Shown piece by piece: positions 46,757 to 54,958 of a stretch of DNA of 64,000 nucleotides (positions within the stretch are counted from its first letter, which is position 1; the number at the start of each line of letters is the position of its first letter). The notes beneath the pieces are model-generated. The model was given only the letters and a program-made list of their open reading frames with translations, was not told where the DNA came from and searched no databases. A program made the translations under genes and the position numbers. Source of the DNA: JASLDZ01 sp964242895 (GTDB lineage: Bacteria; Pseudomonadota; Alphaproteobacteria; Caulobacterales; Caulobacteraceae); NCBI GenBank assembly GCA_964242895.1, contig CAXTBN010000004.1, positions 1 to 64,000 on the forward strand, in the 5' to 3' direction.

Positions 46757-47526
46757 AGCCAGCCAGCATCCTCCTGGCCGCACTAGCGGCTGCTGCTGCC
46801 GCCGGTTCGGCGCGCGCGGGCGCGTGGCCCGAAGGCGCGGACGTCACCCAAGCCATCCTAAAGTACGAGCGCGGGCGCTCGACCGAGGATTTCACCTCCG
46901 GCGGCGGCAAGTCGTCGGCGCCGCATGTGGCCGACGACGACCTGTCGCTGTTCGTCGAGCACGGCCTGACCGACCGGCTCACCTTCCAGGGCCAGATCGG
47001 CTACACGCGCGGCGAGGTCGGCCCGTTCGAGAGCGACGGGCGCGGCCCCATCTCCGCCGGCCTGCGCTGGACGCCGTATGTAGGCGCGGGCGGCCGCGAG
47101 GTGCTGAGCGTCTACGCTGGCGCGATCATCGACGGCGAGGGACGCAACGCCGCCTACCTGCTCCCCGGTCAGGGCGACCACGACGGCGAGTTCCGGGTGC
47201 TCTACGGCCGCTCCGCCAAGGTGTTCGGCCGCGAAGGCTTCGTGGACGTGCAGGTGGCGCGCCTGGTGCGCTCCGCGTTCGCCGACGAGACGCACCTGGA
47301 CATCACGGTCGGCTACGAATTTGCGCGCAAGTGGCTGTTTCTAGCGCAGAACTACGATGGCGACGCCTCCACGCGCGGCCCCGACCCGCGCTGGGCCAAG
47401 GTCGAGGCCGGCGTCGTCCGCAGCTTCGGGAGCTGGCGCGTGCAGGCGGGCTGGCGATCGACGGTGGCGGGGCGGCTGACGCCGGCGGAGGACGGGCCGG
47501 TGGTGGCCCTCTGGCGCAGGTTCTAG
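46753..47526 (+). CDS. Secreted or outer-membrane protein with apparent CTG start
   Basis: 257 residues. A classical signal peptide (L/M-KPASILLAALAAAAAAGSARA, cleavage after ARA at about 22) is followed by a beta-rich domain with alternating hydrophobic residues (DLSLFVEHGLTDRLTFQGQIGY, EFRVLYGRSAKVFG, HLDITVGYEFARKWLFL) ending in WRRF, reminiscent of outer-membrane barrels. No ATG, GTG or TTG exists within the signal peptide or in the frame just upstream. The best start is CTG at 46753, which overlaps the aldolase TGA (CTGA), so it is likely translated by coupling. Function unknown; the terminal aromatic fits a barrel inserted by BAM. Confidence 0.7.
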   Translation: MKPASILLAALAAAAAAGSARAGAWPEGADVTQAILKYERGRSTEDFTSGGGKSSAPHVADDDLSLFVEHGLTDRLTFQGQIGYTRGEVGPFESDGRGPISAGLRWTPYVGAGGREVLSVYAGAIIDGEGRNAAYLLPGQGDHDGEFRVLYGRSAKVFGREGFVDVQVARLVRSAFADETHLDITVGYEFARKWLFLAQNYDGDASTRGPDPRWAKVEAGVVRSFGSWRVQAGWRSTVAGRLTPAEDGPVVALWRRF

Positions 47527-47975
47527 GGCGCAGCGTCCGCGTCGGCGAGGCGCAGATAGGCTATCACGTCGCGTCGGTCTGCGGGGTCCGACAGCCCGGT
47601 GAAGGTCATTTTCGTGCCCGGGACCGCCTTCTGCGGGTCGGTCAGCCAGTGATCCAGCCGCGCCGCGTCCCAGGTCCAGCCGGTCGCCTTCAAGGCGTCG
47701 GAGTAGGCGAAGCCTGGCCGCTGGCCGGCCTTGGCGCCCCAGACGTCGTGCTGGTTCGGCCCCGTGGTGCTCGTCGCGCCGGGCACGAGGGTGTGGCAGG
47801 AGCGGCAGAGATTGAACACCTCCTTGCCGTGGTCGACGTCGGCGTTGCGATACGGCGCTGGAAGCGCGGCGAGCAGCGTCTTGCCCGCCGGGCTCAGGTC
47901 GGCGTTCCCGCCGCCTCCGCCAGAGCAGGCGGTGAGGCACAGGGCTGCGGCGGTGAAGGTCAGGGCGGAGCGCAC
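47523..47975 (-). CDS. Membrane-anchored class I cytochrome c
   Basis: 150-residue lipoprotein-type c-cytochrome. The signal (LTFTAAALCLTACSG) ends in a lipobox, so the mature protein is lipidated at its Cys. The heme motif CRSCH lies at about residues 57-61, preceded by the AdVDHGKEVFN pattern of cytochrome c2. The sixth-ligand Met is probably in GTKMTF. The GTG at 47975 is preceded by AAGGAG at five bases; an in-frame GTG two codons earlier has the SD too close. It is a likely periplasmic electron carrier; partner oxidoreductase not evident. Convergent with the preceding barrel-like gene, whose stop overlaps. Confidence 0.9.
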   Translation of the reverse strand: MRSALTFTAAALCLTACSGGGGGNADLSPAGKTLLAALPAPYRNADVDHGKEVFNLCRSCHTLVPGATSTTGPNQHDVWGAKAGQRPGFAYSDALKATGWTWDAARLDHWLTDPQKAVPGTKMTFTGLSDPADRRDVIAYLRLADADAAP

Positions 47976-48048
47976 GGACACTCCTTAGCGCACACCCGGA
48001 ACGGCCGCACCTCGCGACGGTTACCGCCCCGATTGCGGGGAGGGGCGG

Positions 48049-48966
48049 TTGGCCGAGTCGAAGGGGGTCGTCTACGCCGCGCTCGCCGGCAACGCCGCCA
48101 TCGCCGCCGTGAAATTCTTCGCAGCGGCGACGACCGGGTCGGCCGCCATGACCAGCGAGGCCGTCCACAGCGTCGTCGATACGCTGGACCAGATCCTGCT
48201 CCTCGTCGGCGGCGCGCGCAGCGCCCGCGAGCCGGACCGGTCGCACCCGTTCGGTTACGGCCTCGAGGTCTACTTCTGGACCTTCTCCGTCTCCGTGCTC
48301 GTGTTCCTGCTGGGCGGGGCCGTGTCAGTGACGGAGGGCGTGATCAAGCTGCGCGGCGGTGGAGGCGGGGAGGGCGCCCTCGTCAACTACGCCGTGCTGG
48401 CGGTTTCGGCGGTGTTCGAGGGGATCTCCTTCCACGTCGGCTACCGCCAGTACCGCAGCTTCACGCGGGGCCGCGTCGGCTTGGCCGCCTTCGTGCGCCG
48501 GTCGAAGGACCCCAACCTCTACGTCACCCTGCTGGAGGACGGGGCGGCGCTGATCGGTCTCGCCGCGGCCGCGGCCGGCGTCACCGGCCGGCTGCTCGGT
48601 GCGGGCTGGGCGGACGGCGCGGCCTCGATCGCCATCGGCCTGCTGCTGATGGCGGTGGCGTTCGTGCTCGCCAACGAGACGCGCAGCCTGATCGCGGGCG
48701 AGTCCGCGGACCCCGTTGTGCTGAAGGCGGTGGAGCAGGCGCTCGCCGACGGCCTGCATGGCTGCCGCGCGACGGAGACCGCCACGCTGCAACTCGGGCC
48801 GCAGAACATTCTGGTCTGCGTCACGCTCGACATCCCGCCCGAGCGCGCCGCCCAGACGCAGGAGATCGCGCACGAGCTCACCCGTCGCGTGCGCGACGCC
48901 GACGAGCGGGTGGGTCGCGTCTACTTCCGCCCCGTGGCGCGTGACGGCGACGCCCCGGGCGGCTAG
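48049..48966 (+). CDS. Cation diffusion facilitator transporter
   Basis: 305-residue CDF transporter with six predicted membrane helices and a cytoplasmic C-terminal domain. The metal-binding motif HSVVDTLDQ (second helix) and LLEDGAALIGL (fifth helix) give the His/Asp plus Asp ligands. RSHPFGYGLEVYFW is the conserved loop of the ZnT9/YdfM-like subgroup. TTG start at 48049 with GGGGAGGGG about four bases upstream. It probably exports Zn or a similar divalent cation in exchange for protons. tRNA-Thr follows. Confidence 0.9.
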   Translation: MAESKGVVYAALAGNAAIAAVKFFAAATTGSAAMTSEAVHSVVDTLDQILLLVGGARSAREPDRSHPFGYGLEVYFWTFSVSVLVFLLGGAVSVTEGVIKLRGGGGGEGALVNYAVLAVSAVFEGISFHVGYRQYRSFTRGRVGLAAFVRRSKDPNLYVTLLEDGAALIGLAAAAAGVTGRLLGAGWADGAASIAIGLLLMAVAFVLANETRSLIAGESADPVVLKAVEQALADGLHGCRATETATLQLGPQNILVCVTLDIPPERAAQTQEIAHELTRRVRDADERVGRVYFRPVARDGDAPGG

Positions 48967-48980
48967 ACCGGCGCCACCAG

Positions 48981-49056
48981 GCCGGCGTAGCTCAGCTGGT
49001 AGAGCAGCGGTTTTGTAAACCGAAGGCCGGGGGTTCGAGTCCCTCCGCCGGCACCA
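48981..49056 (+). tRNA. tRNA-Thr (TGT)
   Basis: 76 nt with a GCCGGCG/CGCCGGC acceptor stem, D arm GCTC..GAGC, anticodon loop TTTGTAA reading TGT (Thr), T arm GGGGG TTCGAGT CCCTC, discriminator A and an encoded CCA. It lies 14 bases after the CDF stop and 15 bases before the metG ATG, and could be processed from a metG transcript. Confidence 0.96.
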
Positions 49057-49071
49057 TCCTCAGCAGAGCCG

Positions 49072-50811
49072 ATGCCCGACAGCCCCACACGCGTCCTGAT
49101 CACCTCGGCGCTGCCCTACATCAACGGCGTCAAGCATCTGGGCAACCTGGCCGGCTCCATGCTGCCCGCCGACGTGCACGCGCGCTTCCACCGGGCGCGG
49201 GGGCGCGAGGTGCTCTACGTCTGCGCCACCGACGAGCACGGCACGCCCGCCGAGCTGGCCGCCGCCGCGGCGGGCCAGGACGTGCGCACCTACTGCGACG
49301 AGCAGCACCGCATCCAGCACGACGCCTACACCGCCTTCGGCCTGTCGTTCGATGCGTTCGGCCGCTCGTCCAATCCGCCGAACCACCGTCTGACGCAGCA
49401 CTTCTGCGAGGCGCTGGAGCGCAACGGCCTCGTCGAGGAACGCGTGGACAGCATGGTCTACTCACCCACCGACGGCCGCTTCCTGCCCGACCGCTACGTG
49501 GAGGGGACCTGCCCGCACTGCGCCTATCCCAAGGCGCGCGGCGACCAGTGCGACAACTGCGGCCGGCTGCTCGACCCCGTCGACCTGATCGCACCCTACT
49601 CGACCATCAGCGGTGCGCGCGACCTGGAGGTGCGGGACACGCGCCACCTCTATGTCCTGCAGTCGGGGATGCAGGAGCGCATCCGCGCCTGGGTCGAGTC
49701 GAAGATCGAGTGGCCGGCGCTGACGCGCTCCATCGCCCTGAAGCACCTGGACGAGGGGCTGATCGACCGCGGGATCACGCGCGATCTCAGCTGGGGCATC
49801 CCTGTGACCAAGGACGGGTTTCCGCGGCCGGGCTTCGAGGACAAGGTCTTCTACGTCTGGTTCGACGCGCCCATCGAGTACATCGGCGCCACGGTCGAGC
49901 GTGCGCAGGCCCTGGGCGAGGGCGACGGGTCCTGGGAGCGCTGGTGGCGGCTGGACGCGGGCGCGCAGGACGTCCGCTACGTGCAGGTGATGGGCAAGGA
50001 CAACGTCGCCTTCCACGCCATCAACTTCCCCGCGACGCTGCTCGGCTCGGGCGAACCGTGGAAGACGGTGGACATGCTCAAGAGCCTGAACTGGCTGAAC
50101 TGGTATGGCGGCAAGTTCTCCACCAGCCAGCACCGCGGCGTGTTCATCGACACCGCGCTCGAGCTCTTGCCCGCGGACTACTGGCGGTGGGCGCTGACGG
50201 CCGGCGCGCCGGAGGGGGCGGACAGCCCGTTCACCTGGGAGCAGTTCTCCGCGACGGTGAACAAGGACCTCGCCGACGTGCTGGGCAACTTCGTCAACCG
50301 CATCCTGAAGTTCACCGAGACGCGCTTCGACGGCGTCGTTCCGTCAGGCGGCGAGCCGGGGCCGCTGGAGGCGAGGCTCGCCGCGGACCTCGGCGCGCGC
50401 CTGGCGGAGCTGACCGACGCCATGGAGGCGTTCGAGATCAGGAAGTCCGCCCAGGCCATGCGGGCGCTCTGGGTGCTCGGCAACGAGTACCTGACCGAGG
50501 CTGCGCCCTGGACGGCGATCAAGGCGGACCGCGAGCGCGCGGCCGTGGTCGTGCGCACCGGCCTCAACCTCGTCGCCCTGTTTTCGCGGATCAGCGCGCC
50601 GGTGATCCCGTTCGCGGCGGCCCAGATCGCGCGGGCGGTGGGCGAGGCGCCCGACGGGGCCTGGCCGACGCTCGACGGTGCGGTCGAGCTGGCGCGCCTG
50701 CCGCCCGGTCGCCCCGTCGCCGCGCCGCCCGTGCTCTTCCGCAAGGTGGAGCCCGAGCAGGTGGCGGAGTGGACCGCGCGGTTCGGCGGCCCGGAGACCG
50801 CCGCCGCCTGA
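49072..50811 (+). CDS. metG: Methionyl-tRNA synthetase
   Basis: Class I aminoacyl-tRNA synthetase, 579 residues. The HIGH-equivalent is PYINGVKHLGN. The zinc knuckles are CPHC...CDNC at about residues 145-163. KMSKS is replaced by KFSTS (GGKFSTSQHRG, about residues 349-353), a variant seen in some MetRS enzymes. The anticodon-binding helical domain follows, with no C-terminal EMAP/dimerisation domain. ATG at 49072, just after tRNA-Thr. Its TGA abuts the convergent lipoprotein gene stop with no spacer. Confidence 0.95.
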   Translation: MPDSPTRVLITSALPYINGVKHLGNLAGSMLPADVHARFHRARGREVLYVCATDEHGTPAELAAAAAGQDVRTYCDEQHRIQHDAYTAFGLSFDAFGRSSNPPNHRLTQHFCEALERNGLVEERVDSMVYSPTDGRFLPDRYVEGTCPHCAYPKARGDQCDNCGRLLDPVDLIAPYSTISGARDLEVRDTRHLYVLQSGMQERIRAWVESKIEWPALTRSIALKHLDEGLIDRGITRDLSWGIPVTKDGFPRPGFEDKVFYVWFDAPIEYIGATVERAQALGEGDGSWERWWRLDAGAQDVRYVQVMGKDNVAFHAINFPATLLGSGEPWKTVDMLKSLNWLNWYGGKFSTSQHRGVFIDTALELLPADYWRWALTAGAPEGADSPFTWEQFSATVNKDLADVLGNFVNRILKFTETRFDGVVPSGGEPGPLEARLAADLGARLAELTDAMEAFEIRKSAQAMRALWVLGNEYLTEAAPWTAIKADRERAAVVVRTGLNLVALFSRISAPVIPFAAAQIARAVGEAPDGAWPTLDGAVELARLPPGRPVAAPPVLFRKVEPEQVAEWTARFGGPETAAA

Positions 50812-52104
50812 TCAGACCTCGCGGCGGCTCTCGGGCGTCGCGGGCGGCGGAGCCGCGGCGTCCATGTCCAGCGGGCGCTGGTACAGGCCGGGCTGCGCGC
50901 GCACCGGGCGGCGGGCCGCGGCGGCTTGGCCGCCGCGGCTGAGCCAGCCGAACACCAGCACCGCCAGCAGCACGAGCAGGGCCGCGCCCCACGCGCGGGG
51001 CGACACGTGCAGGCCGCCGTGCCCGGCCGGCGACACGGAGCCGAGCTGCAGCGCCTCGTCGCCACCGCCCAGCAGGTCGGCGCCCATGTCGGCGTGCAGC
51101 GGACCGCGGGCGCCCGGCTGGGCGGTGACCGTCCAGTGGAACTCGGTGGGCTGGCCGACGGTGAGCGGCTGCGACTGCGTCTCGTCGGGGGCGACCGCGT
51201 AGCCGTCGCCCGCCAGCAGCGCGGTCATGTTCACGGAAGCGGCTGCGTCGGCGAGGCCCTGCTTGGCCGCCGCGTCACGCACGGTGGCGGCGAAATCGGC
51301 CGGCAGCGCCAAGGTGACGTCGGCGGCCTGCCCCGGCTTCAGGTCCGGCGCGGTCAGCACGGCCGACTTGGCGACCGCAACCTTCAGCGTGGTCTGCAAC
51401 GCGCCGAGCCTTGCGCCCCGGTCACCGCCGGCTGCGGGCGAACCCGCGGCGGCTGCGCCCTTCGCGGCCGCCTTGTTCCCTGTGGCGGAATTGGCGGTCG
51501 GCGGCGTCGCCCCGTGCGCGGCTGGCGTGCGGCGGGCGGCGGGCGCGACGGTCGAGTGCGCGGGCACGGCGGGCGAGGTGGGGGCATGGCGGGAGGCGAC
51601 CGGCCCGGCGGCGTGCGGGGGCACGTGCGCGGGGGCGGTCCGGGCGTGGCTGGCCGGAGCCGCCCGGGAAGCCTGCGTCCGCGTGACGTGCGACGGGCCG
51701 TGGACACGGTGCGGGCGCCGGGATGGGACGTAGGCCGCGCTTGCGTGGAACGGACGGTGGAACTGGTGGGCGGGCGCGGTCTCCGGTGGGTTCGGGATGG
51801 GCGCCATGGTGTCGTGCGGCCCGACCACGGGGCCCAGGTCGTAGACCACGTCCCGATCGCCGGGCCGCTCGGGCGGGGGCGGAGCGAAGGCGGGAGGCGG
51901 CGGGGCCGCGTCCATGGCCGCGGCGGGCGGCGGGCCGGCGGCCTCCGGAGGAGCGCCGGCGAGGGCGTCGGGCCGCTCGACGGGGGCGGAGGCCTCCTGC
52001 GCCGGGCCGACGTGGTGCTCGCCGCAGCCGGCCAGCAGCGTCGCCGAAGCGAGCGAGGCGGCGAGCGCCGCGCCCGACAGGATGTGGAACCGGCTCGCGG
52101 CCAT
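50812..52104 (-). CDS. Pro/Ala/His-rich lipoprotein with C-terminal membrane helix
   Basis: 430-residue protein. Signal peptide with lipobox (SATLLAGCGE, Cys about 27), then a long low-complexity Pro/Ala/His region (about residues 30-225), a structured domain (about 230-360, TTLKVAVAKSAVLTAPDLKPGQAADVTLALPADFAATV ... QPTEFHWTVTAQPGARGPL) and a C-terminal helix (WGAALLVLLAVLVFGWLS). The middle domain (VTLALP, FHWTVTAQPG) resembles the sensor-like folds seen in alphaproteobacterial surface proteins, but I cannot name it. The frame is open further upstream, but the ATG at 52104 begins the signal peptide. Confidence 0.7.
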   Translation of the reverse strand: MAASRFHILSGAALAASLASATLLAGCGEHHVGPAQEASAPVERPDALAGAPPEAAGPPPAAAMDAAPPPPAFAPPPPERPGDRDVVYDLGPVVGPHDTMAPIPNPPETAPAHQFHRPFHASAAYVPSRRPHRVHGPSHVTRTQASRAAPASHARTAPAHVPPHAAGPVASRHAPTSPAVPAHSTVAPAARRTPAAHGATPPTANSATGNKAAAKGAAAAGSPAAGGDRGARLGALQTTLKVAVAKSAVLTAPDLKPGQAADVTLALPADFAATVRDAAAKQGLADAAASVNMTALLAGDGYAVAPDETQSQPLTVGQPTEFHWTVTAQPGARGPLHADMGADLLGGGDEALQLGSVSPAGHGGLHVSPRAWGAALLVLLAVLVFGWLSRGGQAAAARRPVRAQPGLYQRPLDMDAAAPPPATPESRREV

Positions 52105-52199
52105 TCTGGGACTCCTCGCCTCCGACGCCCGCGACACGAGCGCGGATGAAGGCGGATCAAGCAAATCGCGGGCCGCGCGAGCGGTCAACCGCGCTCGCC

Positions 52200-53054
52200 C
52201 TATGGGGGTGCGCCCCGTGGCCGCGTCGCCTCGTACAGCGCCACGGCGGCGGCGGCGGAAACGTTGAGGCTTTCGAACCCGCCCGGCATGGCGATGGCGG
52301 CCAGCACGTCGCAGTGCTCCGCCACCAGCCGGCGCAGGCCCTCGCCTTCCGAGCCGAGCACCAGCGCCATCGGTCCCCCATCGGCGGCGTCGGCCAGGGC
52401 GGTCGTGGCCTCGCCCGCGAGGCCGACGGTGCGCCAGCCCGCCTCGCCCATGCGCTCCAAGGCGCGCGAGAGGTTCACCACGTGGGCGATGGGCATGCGG
52501 TCGACCGCGCCGGCTGCGGCCTTGGCGAGCGCGCCGAACAGGGCGGGGCTGTGTCGGTCCTGCAGCACCACGCCGCGCACGCCGAACGCCGCGGCCGAGC
52601 GCAGGATCGCGCCGACGTTCTGCGGGTCGGTCACCTGGTCGAGCACCAGCAGGACGCCCTCCGCCGGCGCGAGCAGCGCCTCCAGGCCGGGATCGGGCAG
52701 CTCCGCCGCGAGCGCCGCCAACCCGCCGTGCACCGCTCCCGGCGGGAGGTGGCGCGCGATGTCGCCGGCCGCCTCCGCCTCCACGCGGACGGGCGGCGCG
52801 CCGCCTGGGCGGCGGCGCAGGGCGGCCTCCGCGGCGCGGGCGCGATCGGGTGTTGCGAGCACGCGCACGACCTCGCGGGCCGGGTTGGCGAGTGCGGCCT
52901 CGACGGTGTGGACGCCCCACAGCCAGCCCGTTCCCTCGGCCGGCGCGGGGCCCCGCGGGCGGAGTGGACCGGGCCGCCGCGGACGGGGCCGGCGGTCGTT
53001 GCCATCGTGGGGACTTGCCACTAAGAGACGCGCTCCGTTCCGGAGGGGTCGCAC
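52200..53054 (-). CDS. 23S rRNA (guanosine 2'-O)-methyltransferase, RlmB/SpoU type
   Basis: 284-residue SPOUT methyltransferase. An N-terminal Arg/Pro-rich extension precedes GWLWGVHTVEAALANP (substrate-binding domain), then LLVLDQVTDPQNVGAILRSAAAFG (motif 1), VLGSEGEGLRRLV (motif 2) and GGFESLNVSAAAAVALYE (motif 3), the complete SpoU set. RlmB methylates G2251 of 23S rRNA; TrmH-type tRNA specificity is less likely because of the length and N-domain. Start uncertain: GTG at 53054, or GTG at 53021. tRNA-Tyr and tRNA-Gly lie just upstream on the opposite strand. Confidence 0.88.
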   Translation of the reverse strand: MRPLRNGARLLVASPHDGNDRRPRPRRPGPLRPRGPAPAEGTGWLWGVHTVEAALANPAREVVRVLATPDRARAAEAALRRRPGGAPPVRVEAEAAGDIARHLPPGAVHGGLAALAAELPDPGLEALLAPAEGVLLVLDQVTDPQNVGAILRSAAAFGVRGVVLQDRHSPALFGALAKAAAGAVDRMPIAHVVNLSRALERMGEAGWRTVGLAGEATTALADAADGGPMALVLGSEGEGLRRLVAEHCDVLAAIAMPGGFESLNVSAAAAVALYEATRPRGAPP

Positions 53055-53113
53055 CTAGCGGCTTTTCCGGCCGTCCGCCACGCGCGGACGGGCGGTCGAA
53101 CCGGCGGCGCGTT

Positions 53114-53198
53114 GGGGGAATGTCCCGAGCGGCAAAGGGGGCGGACTGTAAATCCGCTGGCTAAGCCTTCGCAGGTTCGAGTCCTGCTTCCCCCACCA
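53114..53198 (+). tRNA. tRNA-Tyr (GTA)
   Basis: 85 nt with a GGGGGAA/TTCCCCC acceptor stem, anticodon loop CTGTAAA (GTA), a long variable arm as expected for tRNA-Tyr, T arm GCAGG TTCGAGT CCTGC, encoded ACCA end. Confidence 0.96.
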
Positions 53199-53232
53199 CG
53201 CGCTGACGTTTTCGGCCCCGACGCGGGCGCTG

Positions 53233-53306
53233 GCGGGTATAGCACAGTGGTAGTGCAGCAGCCTTCCAAGCTGAGGATGCGGGTTCGATTCCCGCTACCC
53301 GCTCCA
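53233..53306 (+). tRNA. tRNA-Gly (TCC)
   Basis: 74 nt with a GCGGGTA/TACCCGC acceptor stem, anticodon loop CTTCCAA (TCC), T arm GCGGG TTCGATT CCCGC, encoded CCA. It follows tRNA-Tyr by 34 bases and is probably co-transcribed with it. Confidence 0.96.
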
Positions 53307-53320
53307 GCCGCCCGCCGCTT

Positions 53321-53668
53321 TCAGCCCGCCGGGGCGTAGTCCACCTCGGCCGCGTCCGAGCCCTTCTTGCCGGCGCCCTGGCGCAGGCGGCGCAGGTAGT
53401 CGGCGGCCTTGTCGCGCGACGGCTCCCAGTGACAGGCGGGGTCGAGCGCGCCCTGCGCCTTGCCCTGGCTACGCGCGGCATGGGCGAAACCGGTGGCCTC
53501 GCCTTCCGCGCGCCCGCTGTCGGCCGCGAACGGCTGGGCGGTGGCCACCACGCGGCCGCCGGCGCCCTCGTCGACCGCCATGCACACGGCGAAGCCCGGC
53601 GCGGCCAGCGCCGGCGCGGGAACCGTCAGCAACAAGAGCGCGGCGAAGAAGGGCGGACGGCGGGTCAT
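53321..53668 (-). CDS. Secreted hypothetical protein, 115 aa
   Basis: 115-residue protein with a signal peptide (RRPPFFAALLLLTVPAPALA, cleavage about residue 22) and a soluble domain with one cysteine pair (VCMAVDEG and ACHWEP). The alternating ARSQGK / SRDKAADYLRRLRQG part looks helical. No family is recognised. It ends 15 bases from the end of tRNA-Gly on the opposite strand and starts divergently from FKBP, with a gap of 121 bases that contains no other feature I can support. Confidence 0.65.
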   Translation of the reverse strand: MTRRPPFFAALLLLTVPAPALAAPGFAVCMAVDEGAGGRVVATAQPFAADSGRAEGEATGFAHAARSQGKAQGALDPACHWEPSRDKAADYLRRLRQGAGKKGSDAAEVDYAPAG

Positions 53669-53789
53669 GGCGGCGTTCCGGTGGACGGCCAGCCGCCGTC
53701 GCGGTCACATATGGCCCGCGCGGCACCGCCGCCAAGGTGGAACGGCCTGCCCAGCTTGGCTTTCCCATGCAGGTGGGAGAGGGACGGTG

Positions 53790-54248
53790 ATGCTGCAGGC
53801 GACCGCGCTTCCACCGCCGCCGCCCGCCGCCGTCGCCGCGGACCGGGCGGCGCTGGCGCGCAACGGCCACGAGCCGGGCGTGGTGACGCTGCCGGGACTG
53901 CAGTACCAAGTGCTCCGCTCGGGCCCCGCGGACGGCCTGCGCGCCTCCCGCGGTGACGACGTCACCGTCCGCTACGTCGGCCGTTTCCTCGACGGGCGTG
54001 TGTTCAATACGTCGCCCGACGACGGCCGGGGCGAGACCACCTTTCCGTTGCAGCGGCTGATCCCCGGCTGGATCGCCGCCCTGCAGATGATGCGACCTGG
54101 CGATCGCTGGCGGCTGTGGCTGCCGCCACACCTCGCGTACGGGTGGAAGGGCAAGGACTACATCCCGCCCGAGGCGGCGCTGGTGTTCGACGTGGAGCTG
54201 ATCTCCACTCGGCCCCATCCGCCGGAGCCCGCGCCGGCCAAGCCCTAG
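53790..54248 (+). CDS. FKBP-type peptidyl-prolyl cis-trans isomerase
   Basis: 152 residues, FKBP fold: VTVRYVGRFLDGRVFNTS, LIPGWIAALQMMRPGDRWRLWLPPHLAYG and FDVELIS, the complete set of active-site segments. N-terminal leader is Pro-rich and has no signal peptide. ATG at 53790, in front of a GAGAGGG. It catalyses prolyl isomerisation and may act as a folding helper. Convergent with DUF2141 (overlap of 4 bases). Confidence 0.9.
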   Translation: MLQATALPPPPPAAVAADRAALARNGHEPGVVTLPGLQYQVLRSGPADGLRASRGDDVTVRYVGRFLDGRVFNTSPDDGRGETTFPLQRLIPGWIAALQMMRPGDRWRLWLPPHLAYGWKGKDYIPPEAALVFDVELISTRPHPPEPAPAKP

Positions 54249-54670
54249 CCGCCGGGCGCGAGATACCGCTTCAGCCGCACCGTGATGCTCTCCGCGCCCT
54301 GGTGGACAAAGGCGGAGCGTTCGAACCCGGGCCCGTGCAGGCCGACTGGCGGCTGGCGCGAGAAGCCGACCTCCTCGATCGGCAGGCCGAGCGGCCCACG
54401 GTCGACCTCGTGGTTGGCGTTACGGTCGTGGTAGGCCTGCACCGCCCACTCGCCGGCCGGCACCGCAGGGAAGCTGACCACGGTGCGCCCGCGCTCGGCG
54501 GGCGCCGACTCGCGGAACTCGCAGGTGTCGCGGACGAACTTGCTGCGGCTGCAGATCTCGACGCGAACCTCACCCACGGCGTCGCGGACGCCCTCGACCG
54601 CCACAGTCAGCGGCGAGGGCGCATCGGCCGCCTGCAGCAGGCCGACGAGGGCGAGGACGGCGAGCGCCAT
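54245..54670 (-). CDS. DUF2141 exported protein
   Basis: 141-residue exported protein with a signal peptide (LAVLALVGLLQAADA) and the DUF2141 domain: VEGVRDAVGEVRVEICSRSKFV followed by QAYHDRNANHEVDRGPLGLPIEEVGFS, an Asp/Asn-rich loop that looks capable of binding calcium. The two cysteines (in VEICSRS and DTCEFR) are placed to form a disulfide. Family function is unknown. On the minus strand it follows DUF3126 with a 16-base gap. Confidence 0.85.
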   Translation of the reverse strand: MALAVLALVGLLQAADAPSPLTVAVEGVRDAVGEVRVEICSRSKFVRDTCEFRESAPAERGRTVVSFPAVPAGEWAVQAYHDRNANHEVDRGPLGLPIEEVGFSRQPPVGLHGPGFERSAFVHQGAESITVRLKRYLAPGG

Positions 54671-54686
54671 GCGGCGGCCGCGGGGC

Positions 54687-54893
54687 TCAGCCCAGGTCTT
54701 CGCCCAGGATGCTCATCTGAAAGTCGAACGAGCCGTCCTCGTCTTCGTCCTTGTAGACCAAACCCACGAACTCCTCGCCGACGTAGACCTCCACAGAATC
54801 CTTCTGCTTCGGCCGCGGCTTCAGCGTGATCTTCGTGTTGCTGAAGGTGCGCTGCAGGTGCGCCTGCACCTTCTGAATGTCGGTGTCGTTCAC
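54687..54893 (-). CDS. DUF3126 protein, 68 aa
   Basis: 68-residue protein identical in layout to DUF3126: MNDTDIQKVQAHLQRTFSN, LKPRPKQKDSVEVYVGEEFVGLVYKDEDEDGSFDFQMSIL. Very acidic C-terminal half. It usually accompanies cysE in Caulobacterales and Rhizobiales, and here it starts 65 bases after the cysE stop on the same strand. Function unknown. Confidence 0.88.
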   Translation of the reverse strand: MNDTDIQKVQAHLQRTFSNTKITLKPRPKQKDSVEVYVGEEFVGLVYKDEDEDGSFDFQMSILGEDLG

Positions 54894-54958
54894 TTAAGCC
54901 TCTCGGGACGTGGTCGGTCGGCGACGGAACGCGCGAGTCGCGTCCGCGGCGCCCGTCG

